A DNA stretch of 64,000 nt from contig NZ_JAAXLJ010000001.1 of assembly GCF_012641075.1 (NCBI RefSeq), forward strand, positions 1 to 64,000, given 5' to 3'. The notes under the pieces were generated by a model. It worked only from the letters and a program-made list of their open reading frames with translations, did not search any database and was not told where the DNA came from. This document shows, piece by piece, positions 1-8,271 of this stretch (the first letter of the stretch is position 1; each line of letters starts with the position of its first letter). The position numbers and the translations under genes are program-made. This DNA is from Secundilactobacillus angelensis (GTDB taxonomy: Bacteria > Bacillota > Bacilli > Lactobacillales > Lactobacillaceae).

Positions 1-26
1 AAGGGTATTGATAAAAATCTAGAAAA

Positions 27-63
27 GAAAAAAACCAGCAACCACGGCGATTTAACGCTGCAT
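27..63 (-). terminator. possible terminator of tRNA-Lys
   Basis: On the minus strand, downstream of the tRNA, a weak CAGC/GCTG hairpin is followed by a run of seven T residues. The stem is short, so this is a tentative transcript end. Confidence 0.3.
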
Positions 64-86
64 GGAAGCTGATTAGTGTTGTTCGA

Positions 87-159
87 TGGGCAGTCAGGGG
101 ATCGAACCCTGGACCCACGGATTAAGAGTCCGTTGCTCTGCCAGCTGAGCTAACTGCCC
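87..159 (-). tRNA. tRNA-Lys (anticodon CTT)
   Basis: The minus strand folds as a 73-nt cloverleaf. The acceptor stem is GGGCAGT/ACTGCCC, the D stem GCTC/GAGC, the anticodon stem ACGGA/TCCGT with loop CTCTTAA (anticodon CTT, lysine AAG codon), and the T stem CAGGG/CCCTG with loop TTCGATC. The discriminator is A and no CCA is encoded. It is a single tRNA, divergent from the walR operon. Confidence 0.95.
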
Positions 160-183
160 ATAATGGCTTGTTTAAAGCCTTGT

Positions 184-204
184 GATTAAGTATCTGTCTT
201 AATC
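184..204 (-). other. hairpin in tRNA-Lys 5' leader
   Basis: A perfect 7-bp inverted repeat (GATTAAG/CTTAATC, 7-nt loop) lies between the tRNA promoter and the tRNA 5' end. It would sit at the extreme 5' end of the precursor. Confidence 0.4.
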
Positions 205-214
205 AACGTTTACT

Positions 215-243
215 AATATATCATGATAAAAAGTACTTGGCAA
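215..243 (-). promoter_or_regulatory. sigma-A-type promoter of tRNA-Lys
   Basis: On the minus strand TTGCCA (-35, 238-243) and TATATT (-10, 215-220) are separated by exactly 17 bp. This is the only good promoter upstream of the tRNA. Confidence 0.7.
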
Positions 244-261
244 CTATTTTTTATAAAAAAA

Positions 262-306
262 TGGCAGAATATTTAACTTAATGAATAAGTTGCAAGAATC
301 TGCCTG
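262..306 (-). terminator. terminator-like hairpin without an obvious gene
   Basis: GGCAGA (263-268) pairs with TCTGCC (298-303), and an inner AACTT/AAGTT stem pairs as well. Only the minus strand has a T run directly after the hairpin (ATTTTTTT). No gene is visible on the minus strand between here and walR, so its purpose is unclear. Confidence 0.4.
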
Positions 307-406
307 TGGCTAAGAAAACGATTGTACTATACAATCTTTTTCACTTTTACGCGATAAACGCAAGGCACGCAACAGTTTTGCCCCTTTCGCGTAATGTAAA
401 ATACTG

Positions 407-415
407 TGATATAAT
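407..415 (+). promoter_or_regulatory. extended -10 promoter of the wal operon
   Basis: TGATATAAT is a consensus extended -10 element (TGnTATAAT). No good -35 is seen at 17 bp, which fits an extended -10 promoter. It leaves a leader of about 140 nt before walR. Confidence 0.6.
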
Positions 416-562
416 GAAAGTTGTGCAGGTATGATCCAAATGTACCTACCACTTACTTGAATGCTCCTGCGCGGCCCGTGCTACTGCGTTGGAATGACCG
501 ATAAGCACCTAATACTAAAACTAATACTTGAACGAATCGTTATCTGAAGGAGGACATTTCAG

Positions 563-1285
563 ATGAAAAAAGTTATTCTCGTTGTCGATGATGAAAAACC
601 AATTACTGATATTGTAAAATTTAACCTAACTAAAGAAGGATACGAAGTGGTCGTCGCCCATGATGGTGAAGAAGCACTTAAACAAGTTGAAGAAGTTAAT
701 CCAGATTTGATTATCCTGGACTTAATGTTACCTAAGATTGATGGGCTGGAAGTTGCCCGTCAGGTACGGATGAAACACGATATGCCGATCATTATGGTTA
801 CGGCCAAAGACTCTGAACTAGACAAGGTTCTGGGTTTGGAATTGGGTGCTGATGACTATGTCACTAAACCTTTCTCCAACCGTGAATTGGTTGCTCGAGT
901 GAAGGCTAATTTGCGTCGTCAAAATACGGTTAACGCAGCTCAGCCCGAAGAAGAGGAAAATAAAGATATTGAAATTGGCGATTTGGTTATTCATCCAGAT
1001 GCCTATTCTGTCACGAAACGTGGCCAAAACATTGAACTCACTCACCGTGAATTTGAGTTACTTCATTACTTAGCCCAGCATATTGGTCAAGTTATGACCC
1101 GTGAGCACTTACTTCAGACGGTATGGGGTTACGATTATTTCGGTGATGTTCGAACGGTCGATGTTACCGTACGTCGGCTTCGTGAAAAAATTGAAGATAA
1201 TCCCAGTCACCCAACCTGGTTAGTTACCCGTCGTGGTGTGGGGTATTATTTACGGAATACAGAAAGCGAGTCAGGTCAGGCGTAA
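563..1285 (+). CDS. walR: WalR response regulator
   Basis: This is an essential OmpR-family response regulator controlling cell-wall turnover genes in Firmicutes; it is partner of the kinase encoded next. Residues 1-120 form the receiver domain: acidic DD near residue 9-10, phospho-acceptor Asp in LIILDLMLP near 53, conserved K in TKPFS near 102. Residues 135-233 form the winged-helix DNA-binding domain with the characteristic [10 protein letters not shown] ending. The 240-aa length is typical. Start ATG follows a strong AGGAGG. It heads the walR-walK-walH-walI-yycJ-htrA order seen in lactobacilli. The leader contains two tiny back-to-back ORFs (see findings). Confidence 0.97.
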   Translation: MKKVILVVDDEKPITDIVKFNLTKEGYEVVVAHDGEEALKQVEEVNPDLIILDLMLPKIDGLEVARQVRMKHDMPIIMVTAKDSELDKVLGLELGADDYVTKPFSNRELVARVKANLRRQNTVNAAQPEEEENKDIEIGDLVIHPDAYSVTKRGQNIELTHREFELLHYLAQHIGQVMTREHLLQTVWGYDYFGDVRTVDVTVRRLREKIEDNPSHPTWLVTRRGVGYYLRNTESESGQA

Positions 1286-1323
1286 TTCTACGCGTGCAAG
1301 GCGTTTAAGGGGTAAACGGTAGC

Positions 1324-3198
1324 GTGAAACGAAAATTAAAATGGTATCATTCGATACAATTTAAAATCGCGTTCGTATTCGCGATGATGCTCATTATTAC
1401 ATTGGAAATTGTCGGAGCCGTGTTTGTACAGCAGCTTGAGACGCAAAACTTGCGGCAATTTAAAAGCCAAATTTCGCTGCAACGTTACGTCAGTACAAAC
1501 TTAACCACGCAACTTTCACGGTCGAATACAGACGCTTCTAACCGACAGATTCGGATTCTTCTGTCTGATGCCAATATTCCTAGCACGGCGAACGCGCAAA
1601 TCCGCGTCATCGACAATAAGGGCACCATTCGGGGGACAAATGAGGCCAACAATCAGCAGATTGTTGGTCAAAAAACCACTGACGACACCGTTAAAAAGGT
1701 CATTTATAATAACAGTGCCGGCAGTGAAACTACGACGTTTGACGCGTCGACAAATCAATACTATTACACTAAGGTCACACCACTGATCAAGCAAAGCAGC
1801 GGGAGTAGTACGCCCGTTGGAGTTGTGTATATTCGTGCTAGCTTGGAAAGTGTGTATGACAGTATCAGCAAAGTGACAGCTTTATACCTTGTTGCTGCCA
1901 TCACTGCGATTGTCATGGGGTTAATACTGTCTATCGTTATTTCCCGGGCAATTACTGTGCCAATTACTGAAATGAAGGAACAAACACAACGAATCGCCAG
2001 AGGAGATTACTCTGGACAGGTTCAAGTATATGGAAACGATGAGTTGGGTCAGTTAGCCAGTGCGGTTAATAACCTTTCTGTTCGTGTGGAAGAAGCCCAA
2101 GAGTCTACTGAATCTGAGCGAAGACGGCTGAACTCTGTTCTGGCGCATATGACCGATGGTGTTATTGCGACTGATCGGCGAGGAAATGTCACGATTATTA
2201 ATGAAACAGCCGTGGAATTCTTGGATGTTGATTCCAATCAGGCAATTGGGCAATCAATTTTGGATATTTTAAACATCCGGAATCAGTATACCCTCCGTGA
2301 TTTGTTAGAAGACCCGGATGAAATCATGCTGGACTTCTCTACTGAGGATCACGACTTAATTTTACAGGCCTATTTCTCACTGATTCAACGTGAGTCAGGG
2401 TTTATTAGTGGTTTGGCCTGTGTGCTTCATGACGTTACTGAACAGCAAAAGATTGATAAAGATCGTCGCCAATTCGTATCAAACGTGTCACACGAATTGC
2501 GGACGCCGCTTACTAGTGTCCGGTCTTACGTTGAAGCTTTATCTGATGGTGCTTGGAAAGATCCTAAGATTGCACCGAAATTCCTGAAAGTCACGCAAGA
2601 GGAAACGGATCGAATGATTCGAATGATCAATGACTTGTTGACACTGTCTCGAATGGATTCAGGCACGCAAAAGCTGAATTTGGAACTGGTTAATTTGAAT
2701 GAGTTGTATAACTATATTTTAAATCGGTTTGACATGATCATTGATAGTGATGAGCAAAAAGACCGATCTGATAAGCATTACACGATTAAGCGAGAGTTTA
2801 CTAAGCGCGATCTTTGGGTCGAAATTGATACGGACCGCTTCACACAAGTGATTGATAATATTATGAATAATGCGATTAAGTACTCGCCGGATGGTGGTGT
2901 CATCACTTGTCGTTTGATTGAAACAAATAATAACGTGATCTTAAGCGTTGCTGATCAAGGACTTGGTATTCCCCGAGCAGATATTCCTCACGTGTTCGAT
3001 CGATTTTATCGGGTTGATAAAGCCCGTTCTCGTGCACAGGGTGGTACTGGCCTGGGTCTGGCGATTTCCAAAGAGGTTATCCAGTCATTGGGTGGCAAGA
3101 TTTGGGTAGAGAGTCGTGAAGGTCACGGGTCGACTTTCTATATTTCACTGCCATACGAACCTTACGATGAGGGGGATGATCTCTGGGATGAAGCTTAG
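1324..3198 (+). CDS. walK: WalK sensor histidine kinase
   Basis: Membrane kinase that phosphorylates WalR. Order of parts: transmembrane helix about 12-34, extracytoplasmic sensor domain 35-182, second helix 184-206, HAMP 207-258, PAS about 265-370, HisKA with phospho-acceptor His390 in SNVSHELRTPL, then HATPase_c with an N-box (DNIMNNAIKYS), DQGLGIP and GTGLGLAISK. The GTG start is preceded by AAGGGG. At 624 aa it matches the family. It lies 38 nt after walR, and its last 11 nt overlap the start of walH, so transcription and probably translation are coupled. Confidence 0.97.
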   Translation: MKRKLKWYHSIQFKIAFVFAMMLIITLEIVGAVFVQQLETQNLRQFKSQISLQRYVSTNLTTQLSRSNTDASNRQIRILLSDANIPSTANAQIRVIDNKGTIRGTNEANNQQIVGQKTTDDTVKKVIYNNSAGSETTTFDASTNQYYYTKVTPLIKQSSGSSTPVGVVYIRASLESVYDSISKVTALYLVAAITAIVMGLILSIVISRAITVPITEMKEQTQRIARGDYSGQVQVYGNDELGQLASAVNNLSVRVEEAQESTESERRRLNSVLAHMTDGVIATDRRGNVTIINETAVEFLDVDSNQAIGQSILDILNIRNQYTLRDLLEDPDEIMLDFSTEDHDLILQAYFSLIQRESGFISGLACVLHDVTEQQKIDKDRRQFVSNVSHELRTPLTSVRSYVEALSDGAWKDPKIAPKFLKVTQEETDRMIRMINDLLTLSRMDSGTQKLNLELVNLNELYNYILNRFDMIIDSDEQKDRSDKHYTIKREFTKRDLWVEIDTDRFTQVIDNIMNNAIKYSPDGGVITCRLIETNNNVILSVADQGLGIPRADIPHVFDRFYRVDKARSRAQGGTGLGLAISKEVIQSLGGKIWVESREGHGSTFYISLPYEPYDEGDDLWDEA

Positions 3199-4486
3199 AA
3201 ATTTGTGGCTGCCAGGCAGTCTAACGGTTGCAATACTAATCAGTCTTGGCCTTTCAGGTATGATGTGGACTAATCCAGCTCACTCGAACATCAGCAATCG
3301 CACAAAAGTTACCAAGAATTCGGATAATAGTACCAATACGACTTTTCAAGATATCTATTTGCCTTCACAGCTTGTTTCCACCAGTAATTCCGGAAAGCAG
3401 GCGTTACTGACTAACAGTCGGGTTAACGTGGCGACCGATTTACGTGATCGGATGAGTCATTTTACCGCTGAAAAGGCGGAGACAACCACGCAAGGTAATT
3501 CTAAGAAGTATCTTGCCCAATTAAAGCGAAAAGGCACTATCTTAATGAGCTATAATTCCGCTATTTCCGTCGATTTCTTTCAAAAGGCGTTTAATAATCA
3601 GATCAAGATTCCTAATCAGAAGTTTAATCGGTTGCAGATCATGTTTAACGATCCCAACCACCTTTATCTGTTAAATGATCACGGCTATCGGGTTGTGCGA
3701 GTCACGCTAAAGAACTATAAAGCAAGTAAGCTGAAAAATAGTTCCACCAATACAATGGTGAAACATCCCGTTTCTTTCAAATTATTTCACGGTAAAATCA
3801 TGTTGAGTTCGTCTAAGAGTGTTAAATTGAATACTTACAGTTACCAATTGACGCAACAAACGGCAGACTACTACGCTAATCGAGTCATGACAACTAATTC
3901 GAATAGCAATGTACAAATCAAACGGCACGCTAACAGTACCGACTACGATGACCACGGTTTCCGGCATATGTCCGTTGATAAGAAGACGGATACGGTGAAC
4001 TTTACCGACTATAATTCACAAGTTAAGGGCAGCAGCTTTCTGCAAACAATGAATCACGTCTATGAACAGCTCGTTATGGTGGGGATACCATTGAATAACG
4101 TGCGCTTTTACTCATATGATTCAGGCAGTGATACAGCTGTCTTTCGGACTTACGTCGGTGGACTACCAGTCTTTGATCAAAGTGATTTTGGTGCCATCCA
4201 AATGAAGGTACTAGACCAGTCTTCATACCGCATGAAGTTCTCTCTGGATAGTTTGCAGGTGCCACTTCCACCAGTACAGAGCTCGGCAACGATTATGTCG
4301 ACTAATGACCTGTTGAAACAATTGAAGAACGCTGGCATTAAAGAGAGTAAAATTCAAGATGTTCAGCTTGGCTACGAATGGAGCCGGGATAAGTCACTGT
4401 CCAACGCAGTTAATCTATCACCAACTTGGTATGTTGAAATTGGTAATCAATGGCAAAATTATCGGTCTCTAGTTGGCCAACAGTGA
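3188..4486 (+). CDS. walH: WalH (YycH), regulator of WalK
   Basis: Membrane-anchored extracytoplasmic protein; in relatives it acts with WalI on WalK activity. I place the start at ATG 3188 because GAGGGGG sits just upstream and the encoded protein begins MKLRNLWLPG with a single N-terminal transmembrane segment (about 8-26). In-frame ATGs at 3116 and 3170 lie further inside walK. The 432-aa product has low sequence conservation apart from this topology and gene order. The start overlaps the walK stop by 11 nt, suggesting translational coupling. Confidence 0.9.
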   Translation: MKLRNLWLPGSLTVAILISLGLSGMMWTNPAHSNISNRTKVTKNSDNSTNTTFQDIYLPSQLVSTSNSGKQALLTNSRVNVATDLRDRMSHFTAEKAETTTQGNSKKYLAQLKRKGTILMSYNSAISVDFFQKAFNNQIKIPNQKFNRLQIMFNDPNHLYLLNDHGYRVVRVTLKNYKASKLKNSSTNTMVKHPVSFKLFHGKIMLSSSKSVKLNTYSYQLTQQTADYYANRVMTTNSNSNVQIKRHANSTDYDDHGFRHMSVDKKTDTVNFTDYNSQVKGSSFLQTMNHVYEQLVMVGIPLNNVRFYSYDSGSDTAVFRTYVGGLPVFDQSDFGAIQMKVLDQSSYRMKFSLDSLQVPLPPVQSSATIMSTNDLLKQLKNAGIKESKIQDVQLGYEWSRDKSLSNAVNLSPTWYVEIGNQWQNYRSLVGQQ

Positions 4487-4502
4487 AAGGGGGTAGCCGG
4501 AA

Positions 4503-5333
4503 GTGAATTTTAAGCGAATTCAATTCATTTTTTTAGCGATCTTTATTGCGATGGATATTATGTTGTTTCTAGCTTATAACCGCAGTAGCGTTGGTGATTC
4601 TACTGCTACGGGAAGTAATAACATCTTGGAAGAAATGCGTAAGGATCAAATTTCGTATAGCAAGCCGACTACCACAAAACAAGAAGGCTATTATTTCTCA
4701 GGAAATAACGGCGAGGCGTTGCGGCAAGCCGCTCCTGACTTGCAACAGCAGAATCTTCGTTTTAATGGTGCCGAATTGGTCAGTCAGTTTAAACAACCCC
4801 TTAAAGTCACTAACGGGTCGGTTAAGCAAACGTTAAATAAGGTTGTGGCCAATCCAGGGATCATTGCTGAAGGTAAGGATTATCGCTATAGTAAGCAACT
4901 TTCTAGCAGTAGTGAAATTATTTACGTGCAGCAGGTGGAAGATCAGCCGGTATATTCCCATTTTGGTCAGATTCGTTTTGACTTAGACAGTCGGCGTCGA
5001 GTCATTGGGTATAGTCAAAATTACTTACAAGGCATTAAGACTTTGAAGGAAGCCTCTGAGACGATTAGCGAGGAACGGGCGTTAACCTGGTTATACCAGT
5101 ATAATGAAATTCCAAACGGCGCCAAGATTTCATGGGCCCACATGGCTTATACCCGTCTCTTAACCGCTCGGGGACAGTACGTCTTTTTACCAACTTGGGT
5201 ATTTGCCGTTAAGATCAATAGCTCTTCATCAGTTATTTTAAAACGGGTGAACGCTTATAACGGTGAAGTCATCAAAACCGGTGAAAATAATCAAAATAGC
5301 AATGCTAATTCAGAAATATTTACACTCACATAA
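4503..5333 (+). CDS. walI: WalI (YycI), regulator of WalK
   Basis: Second accessory membrane protein of the Wal system. It has one N-terminal transmembrane helix (about 5-22) and an extracytoplasmic domain with the YycI-type C-terminal region (LPTWVFAVKI). GTG start after GAAAGGGGG; 276 aa. It follows walH by 16 nt. Assignment rests on position and topology plus family-like motifs near the C-terminus. Confidence 0.9.
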   Translation: MNFKRIQFIFLAIFIAMDIMLFLAYNRSSVGDSTATGSNNILEEMRKDQISYSKPTTTKQEGYYFSGNNGEALRQAAPDLQQQNLRFNGAELVSQFKQPLKVTNGSVKQTLNKVVANPGIIAEGKDYRYSKQLSSSSEIIYVQQVEDQPVYSHFGQIRFDLDSRRRVIGYSQNYLQGIKTLKEASETISEERALTWLYQYNEIPNGAKISWAHMAYTRLLTARGQYVFLPTWVFAVKINSSSSVILKRVNAYNGEVIKTGENNQNSNANSEIFTLT

Positions 5334-5435
5334 TCACTTATAAGCAGTATTTAATGATTGCGTTTCGACGTGAAATGCGTTGTAATAGTAACGACGAACA
5401 ATCATTGAGAAGTGAGTAAGTAAGATTATTCACGA

Positions 5436-5466
5436 CCCTACCAATGACCATGTTGGCAGGGTTTTT
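5436..5466 (+). terminator. internal terminator between walI and yycJ
   Basis: CCCTaCCAA pairs with TTGGcAGGG across an 8-nt loop and is followed by TTTTT. It should end or attenuate the walRKHI transcript before yycJ. Confidence 0.7.
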
Positions 5467-5496
5467 GTATTTAAATAAAGGGAAGTTGGTCGGTTT

Positions 5497-6306
5497 ATGC
5501 AAGAGCAAAATGATGGCTTAAAGGTGAGTGTTCTAGCCAGTGGCAGTACGGGTAACTGTACGTACATCGAAACGGCTGATCACAAGATTCTAATTGATGC
5601 CGGTTTAAGTGGTAAAAAAATCGAAAATCTCATGCAATCCATCGGCCGTGATTTAAGCGACGTTGATTCACTTTTCGTAACGCATGAGCACTCAGATCAT
5701 CGCAAGGGTGTGGGAGTCTTAGCTCGGCGTTATGGTATGGATGTTTATGCTAACCAGGGCACTTGGGATGCTATGGCTAGTAAAATCGGGAATATCCCAA
5801 CGGAACAAAAAAATATTATTGCACCAGATTCCGTCCTCAGCATGGGTGATTTAGATGTTGAGAGTTTCACAGTTTCTCACGATGCTGCTGAACCTCAATT
5901 TTATGCTGTTCACAGCGGCGGAAAGAGCTTTGTGGTACTCACAGACACAGGCTACGTTTCAGAGCATGTAGAGGGTGTTATTAAAGACGCCGATGCTTAT
6001 CTTATGGAATGCAACCATGACGTGGAAATGTTACGGATGGGCAGTTATTCGTGGCCTTTGAAGCAACGGATTCTCAGCGATACCGGGCATTTAAGTAATG
6101 AAGACGGCGCTGATGTGATGATGGACGTTTTAGGGAATCACACGAAGCGGATTTTTCTTGGTCATTTGAGCCAGGAAAATAACATGAAGTCGTTGGCCCA
6201 TTTGACCGTTGCTTCAATCATGGAGGACCATGATTTCGGAGTTAACCATGACTTTAAGATTTTAGATACCGACCCAGAAAAGGCCAGTGGGTTAATCACT
6301 CTTTAA
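5497..6306 (+). CDS. walJ: YycJ/WalJ metallo-beta-lactamase-fold hydrolase
   Basis: MBL-fold protein of the YycJ family, proposed to be a nuclease in DNA repair or cell-cycle coordination. The metal-binding motif THEHSDHRKG is at about residues 63-72; further ligands are likely in SHDAAEP, LTDTGYV and LGHLSQEN. Length 269 aa is typical. The ATG is preceded by AAAGGGAAG. It is separated from walI by a terminator, so it may have partly independent expression, but gene order is conserved. Confidence 0.92.
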   Translation: MQEQNDGLKVSVLASGSTGNCTYIETADHKILIDAGLSGKKIENLMQSIGRDLSDVDSLFVTHEHSDHRKGVGVLARRYGMDVYANQGTWDAMASKIGNIPTEQKNIIAPDSVLSMGDLDVESFTVSHDAAEPQFYAVHSGGKSFVVLTDTGYVSEHVEGVIKDADAYLMECNHDVEMLRMGSYSWPLKQRILSDTGHLSNEDGADVMMDVLGNHTKRIFLGHLSQENNMKSLAHLTVASIMEDHDFGVNHDFKILDTDPEKASGLITL

Positions 6307-6447
6307 ACACTTAAGTTTTTCTTAGAAAAAGCTTATACTTTTTTCGGATAAAGCTTCAAACATTTTTCACATCTCATCTGTAAAATAGGTTCATAAGTAA
6401 GTAGGTTGAGCAAGTTTAGGGGTTCTATCAAGACCTAAATAACGGGT

Positions 6448-6473
6448 TCATCACTTTGCCTAAATTGTGATGA
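6448..6473. promoter_or_regulatory. inverted repeat upstream of htrA
   Basis: TCATCAC and GTGATGA form a perfect 7-bp inverted repeat with a 12-bp spacer, ending 6 nt before the htrA Shine-Dalgarno. It could be an operator or an mRNA hairpin. I did not find a convincing WalR-type direct repeat here. Confidence 0.35.
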
Positions 6474-6478
6474 CATAC

Positions 6479-6510
6479 AAGGAGGGAAGCGCGATTCGCG
6501 CGGAAGTATG
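6479..6510 (+). promoter_or_regulatory. htrA Shine-Dalgarno separated from start by a hairpin
   Basis: A strong AAGGAGGG (6479-6486) lies 21 nt before ATG 6508, too far for normal initiation. Between them GCGCG (6489-6493) and CGCGC (6497-6501) form a tight 5-bp GC hairpin. Folding it out leaves about 8 nt, a normal spacing. Confidence 0.55.
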
Positions 6511-7770
6511 GATAATCAACAACAACCAGGATCAAATAATAATCGTAGCCTGCTTATCAAAGTTGCCGTAACGGCACTTGTGGCCGGTTTACTTGGTGGA
6601 GGTATTGCCTATGGTGGTGCTAATTACATCAGTAATCGTGATACCACGTCGGTTCCAACGGGATCCAATAAATCAGGCACTGCAACCACTAGTAACATGA
6701 AGGTCAACGTTAGCTCGCAAGCGTCTAAAGCCTTCTCAAACGTGAAGAATTCAGTGGTTTCCGTGATTAATTTACAGAAACAAAACCAGTCGTCTAGCAC
6801 TTTAAATGGTATTTTAGGCGGTGGAGGTTCTAGCAGCAGCTCATCTTCTAGTGGCAGTTTACAAACTAGTTCAGAGGGTTCAGGTGTGATTTACAAGAAG
6901 GCGGGTAACGCGGCTTATATCGTCACTAATAACCACGTTGTTTCTGGATCTAACGCTCTTGAAGTGATTTTGAGTAATGGCAAGAAAATCGATGCCAAAC
7001 TGGTTGGTAAGGATGCCGTGACTGATTTAGCGGTATTGAAAGTTAACAGTGCTGATGTTTCTAAAGTGGCTAGCTTTGCCAATTCAGATAATATCAAGGT
7101 CGGCGAAACTGCACTTGCTATTGGTTCACCGCTGGGTTCGCAGTACGCTACTTCATTGACTGAAGGGATTATTTCAGCCAAGAAGCGGACGGTCGCTACG
7201 ACGGATGAAACGACTAACCAGCAAACCGGTAACGCAACCGTTATTCAAACGGATGCAGCTATCAACCCAGGGAATTCGGGTGGTCCGCTGATTAACCTTG
7301 CCGGCCAAGTTGTCGGGATCAATTCCATGAAACTTGCTAGCGACAATTCAGGAACCAGTGTTGAAGGAATGGGCTTTGCTATCCCAAGTAACGAAGTCGT
7401 TTCGGTTATCAATCAACTGATCAAGAACGGTAAGATTGTTCGACCAGCACTGGGAATCAAGTATGTGGATCTTTCAGAAATTTCAAAGACGCAACAAAAG
7501 TCAATTCTGAAGTTGCCATCCAGTGTTGAAAACGGGGTTGTCGTTATGGCAAAACCAAGTTCTTCAACACCAGCAGGCCGTGCAGGAATCGGTAAATACG
7601 ATGTCATTACTGCCTTAGATGGCAAGAAAATCAGTACTAATTCAACCTTGAGAGACCTGTTGTACAAGTACAAAGTCAATGATACAGTCACTGTGACGTA
7701 CTATCACAATGGTAATCAGAAGACAACCAAAGTAAAATTGACTGAAACCACGTCACAGTTGAATCAATAA
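6508..7770 (+). CDS. htrA: HtrA/DegP-like membrane serine protease
   Basis: Trypsin-fold quality-control protease anchored in the membrane and facing outward. There is a transmembrane helix at about 16-38, then a low-complexity Ser/Gly stretch at about 95-120. The catalytic triad is His in NNHVVSG (about 144), Asp in TDLAVLKV (about 174) and Ser in NPGNSGGPL (about 257). A single C-terminal PDZ domain covers about 310-405. Length 420 aa is normal. The initiation region is odd: the Shine-Dalgarno is 21 nt upstream with a GC hairpin between. It is the last gene before a strong terminator. Confidence 0.97.
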   Translation: MDNQQQPGSNNNRSLLIKVAVTALVAGLLGGGIAYGGANYISNRDTTSVPTGSNKSGTATTSNMKVNVSSQASKAFSNVKNSVVSVINLQKQNQSSSTLNGILGGGGSSSSSSSSGSLQTSSEGSGVIYKKAGNAAYIVTNNHVVSGSNALEVILSNGKKIDAKLVGKDAVTDLAVLKVNSADVSKVASFANSDNIKVGETALAIGSPLGSQYATSLTEGIISAKKRTVATTDETTNQQTGNATVIQTDAAINPGNSGGPLINLAGQVVGINSMKLASDNSGTSVEGMGFAIPSNEVVSVINQLIKNGKIVRPALGIKYVDLSEISKTQQKSILKLPSSVENGVVVMAKPSSSTPAGRAGIGKYDVITALDGKKISTNSTLRDLLYKYKVNDTVTVTYYHNGNQKTTKVKLTETTSQLNQ

Positions 7771-7792
7771 TCAGAAAAGAATGTATGTGAAG

Positions 7793-7830
7793 AAAAGGCT
7801 GAAACCCGATTGATCAGGTTTCAGCCTTTT
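7793..7830 (+). terminator. terminator after htrA
   Basis: A 14-bp perfect stem (AAAAGGCTGAAACC/GGTTTCAGCCTTTT) with a 10-nt loop ends in TTTT. It closes the wal operon. Confidence 0.9.
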
Positions 7831-8106
7831 CAATTATCCTGAAAAAGACGAATGTTCGAGTTAGTTAGACTAGGATAAATACAGTTTAGTAGGCATGCAA
7901 CGAGGGCGTAGTCGAATAACGAAAGCGTTATTGCTGTAGAAAATTCGGAAGTGTGAGTAATCCACAGGAAATTGTGGATAACTTTGTGGATAACCTTTAA
8001 TTCGGTATAAAAGCCGTGATTACTCATTTTCTCCAGGCGTGTCACTAAAACTATTAACAGACTGTGGATAACTCTAAAACGGGGTTAATTATTTTTTAAT
8101 AAAACG

Positions 8107-8136
8107 TTGATGTGACGGCATTTACATTGGTACAAT
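8107..8136 (+). promoter_or_regulatory. promoter of rlmH
   Basis: TTGATG (8107-8112), an 18-bp spacer, and TACAAT (8131-8136) with an upstream TGG extended -10. The DnaA boxes at 8194-8250 lie downstream of it, where bound DnaA could block transcription. Confidence 0.6.
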
Positions 8137-8161
8137 AGGAGCTAGAGAGCAGTATGCATTG

Positions 8162-8179
8162 AAAATGAATATTCATTTT
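8162..8179. repeat. 18-bp perfect palindrome in rlmH leader
   Basis: AAAATGAATATTCATTTT is its own reverse complement. It lies between the rlmH promoter and the downstream DnaA boxes and may be an operator. No known regulator is recognised. Confidence 0.4.
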
Positions 8180-8271
8180 TAGCAAGTGATGTACTGTCCA
8201 CAAGGGCAAGCAAAAACGGTGATTTAGCTTGTGGATAACTTTGTGGACAACTTAAAATGAGGAGAGCAGTT

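Larger units (their letters stand above)
7958..8250. promoter_or_regulatory. cluster of DnaA boxes upstream of rlmH
   Basis: Exact DnaA boxes (TGTGGATAA, the complement of TTATCCACA) are at 7973-7981, 7985-7993, 8063-8071 and 8230-8238. One-mismatch boxes are at 7958-7966 (opposite strand) and 8242-8250, and a two-mismatch box is at 8194-8202. Two pairs share the same 12-bp phasing and nearly identical flanking sequence. No dnaA, dnaN or rpmH is nearby, so this is not the usual origin arrangement. Confidence 0.8.

Noticed and set aside
3116-3187. N-terminal extension of WalH
   Set aside because: It lies inside walK; the ribosome site GAGGGGG and the membrane anchor support ATG 3188.
5353-5385. 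Possible parS-like sequence TTTCGACGTGAAA after walI
   Set aside because: It has an extra base in the centre and breaks the 16-bp symmetry, so it is not counted as parS.
6379-6396. WalR-box candidate before htrA
   Set aside because: TGTAAA is present, but the second half (TTCATA) does not fit TGTWAH.
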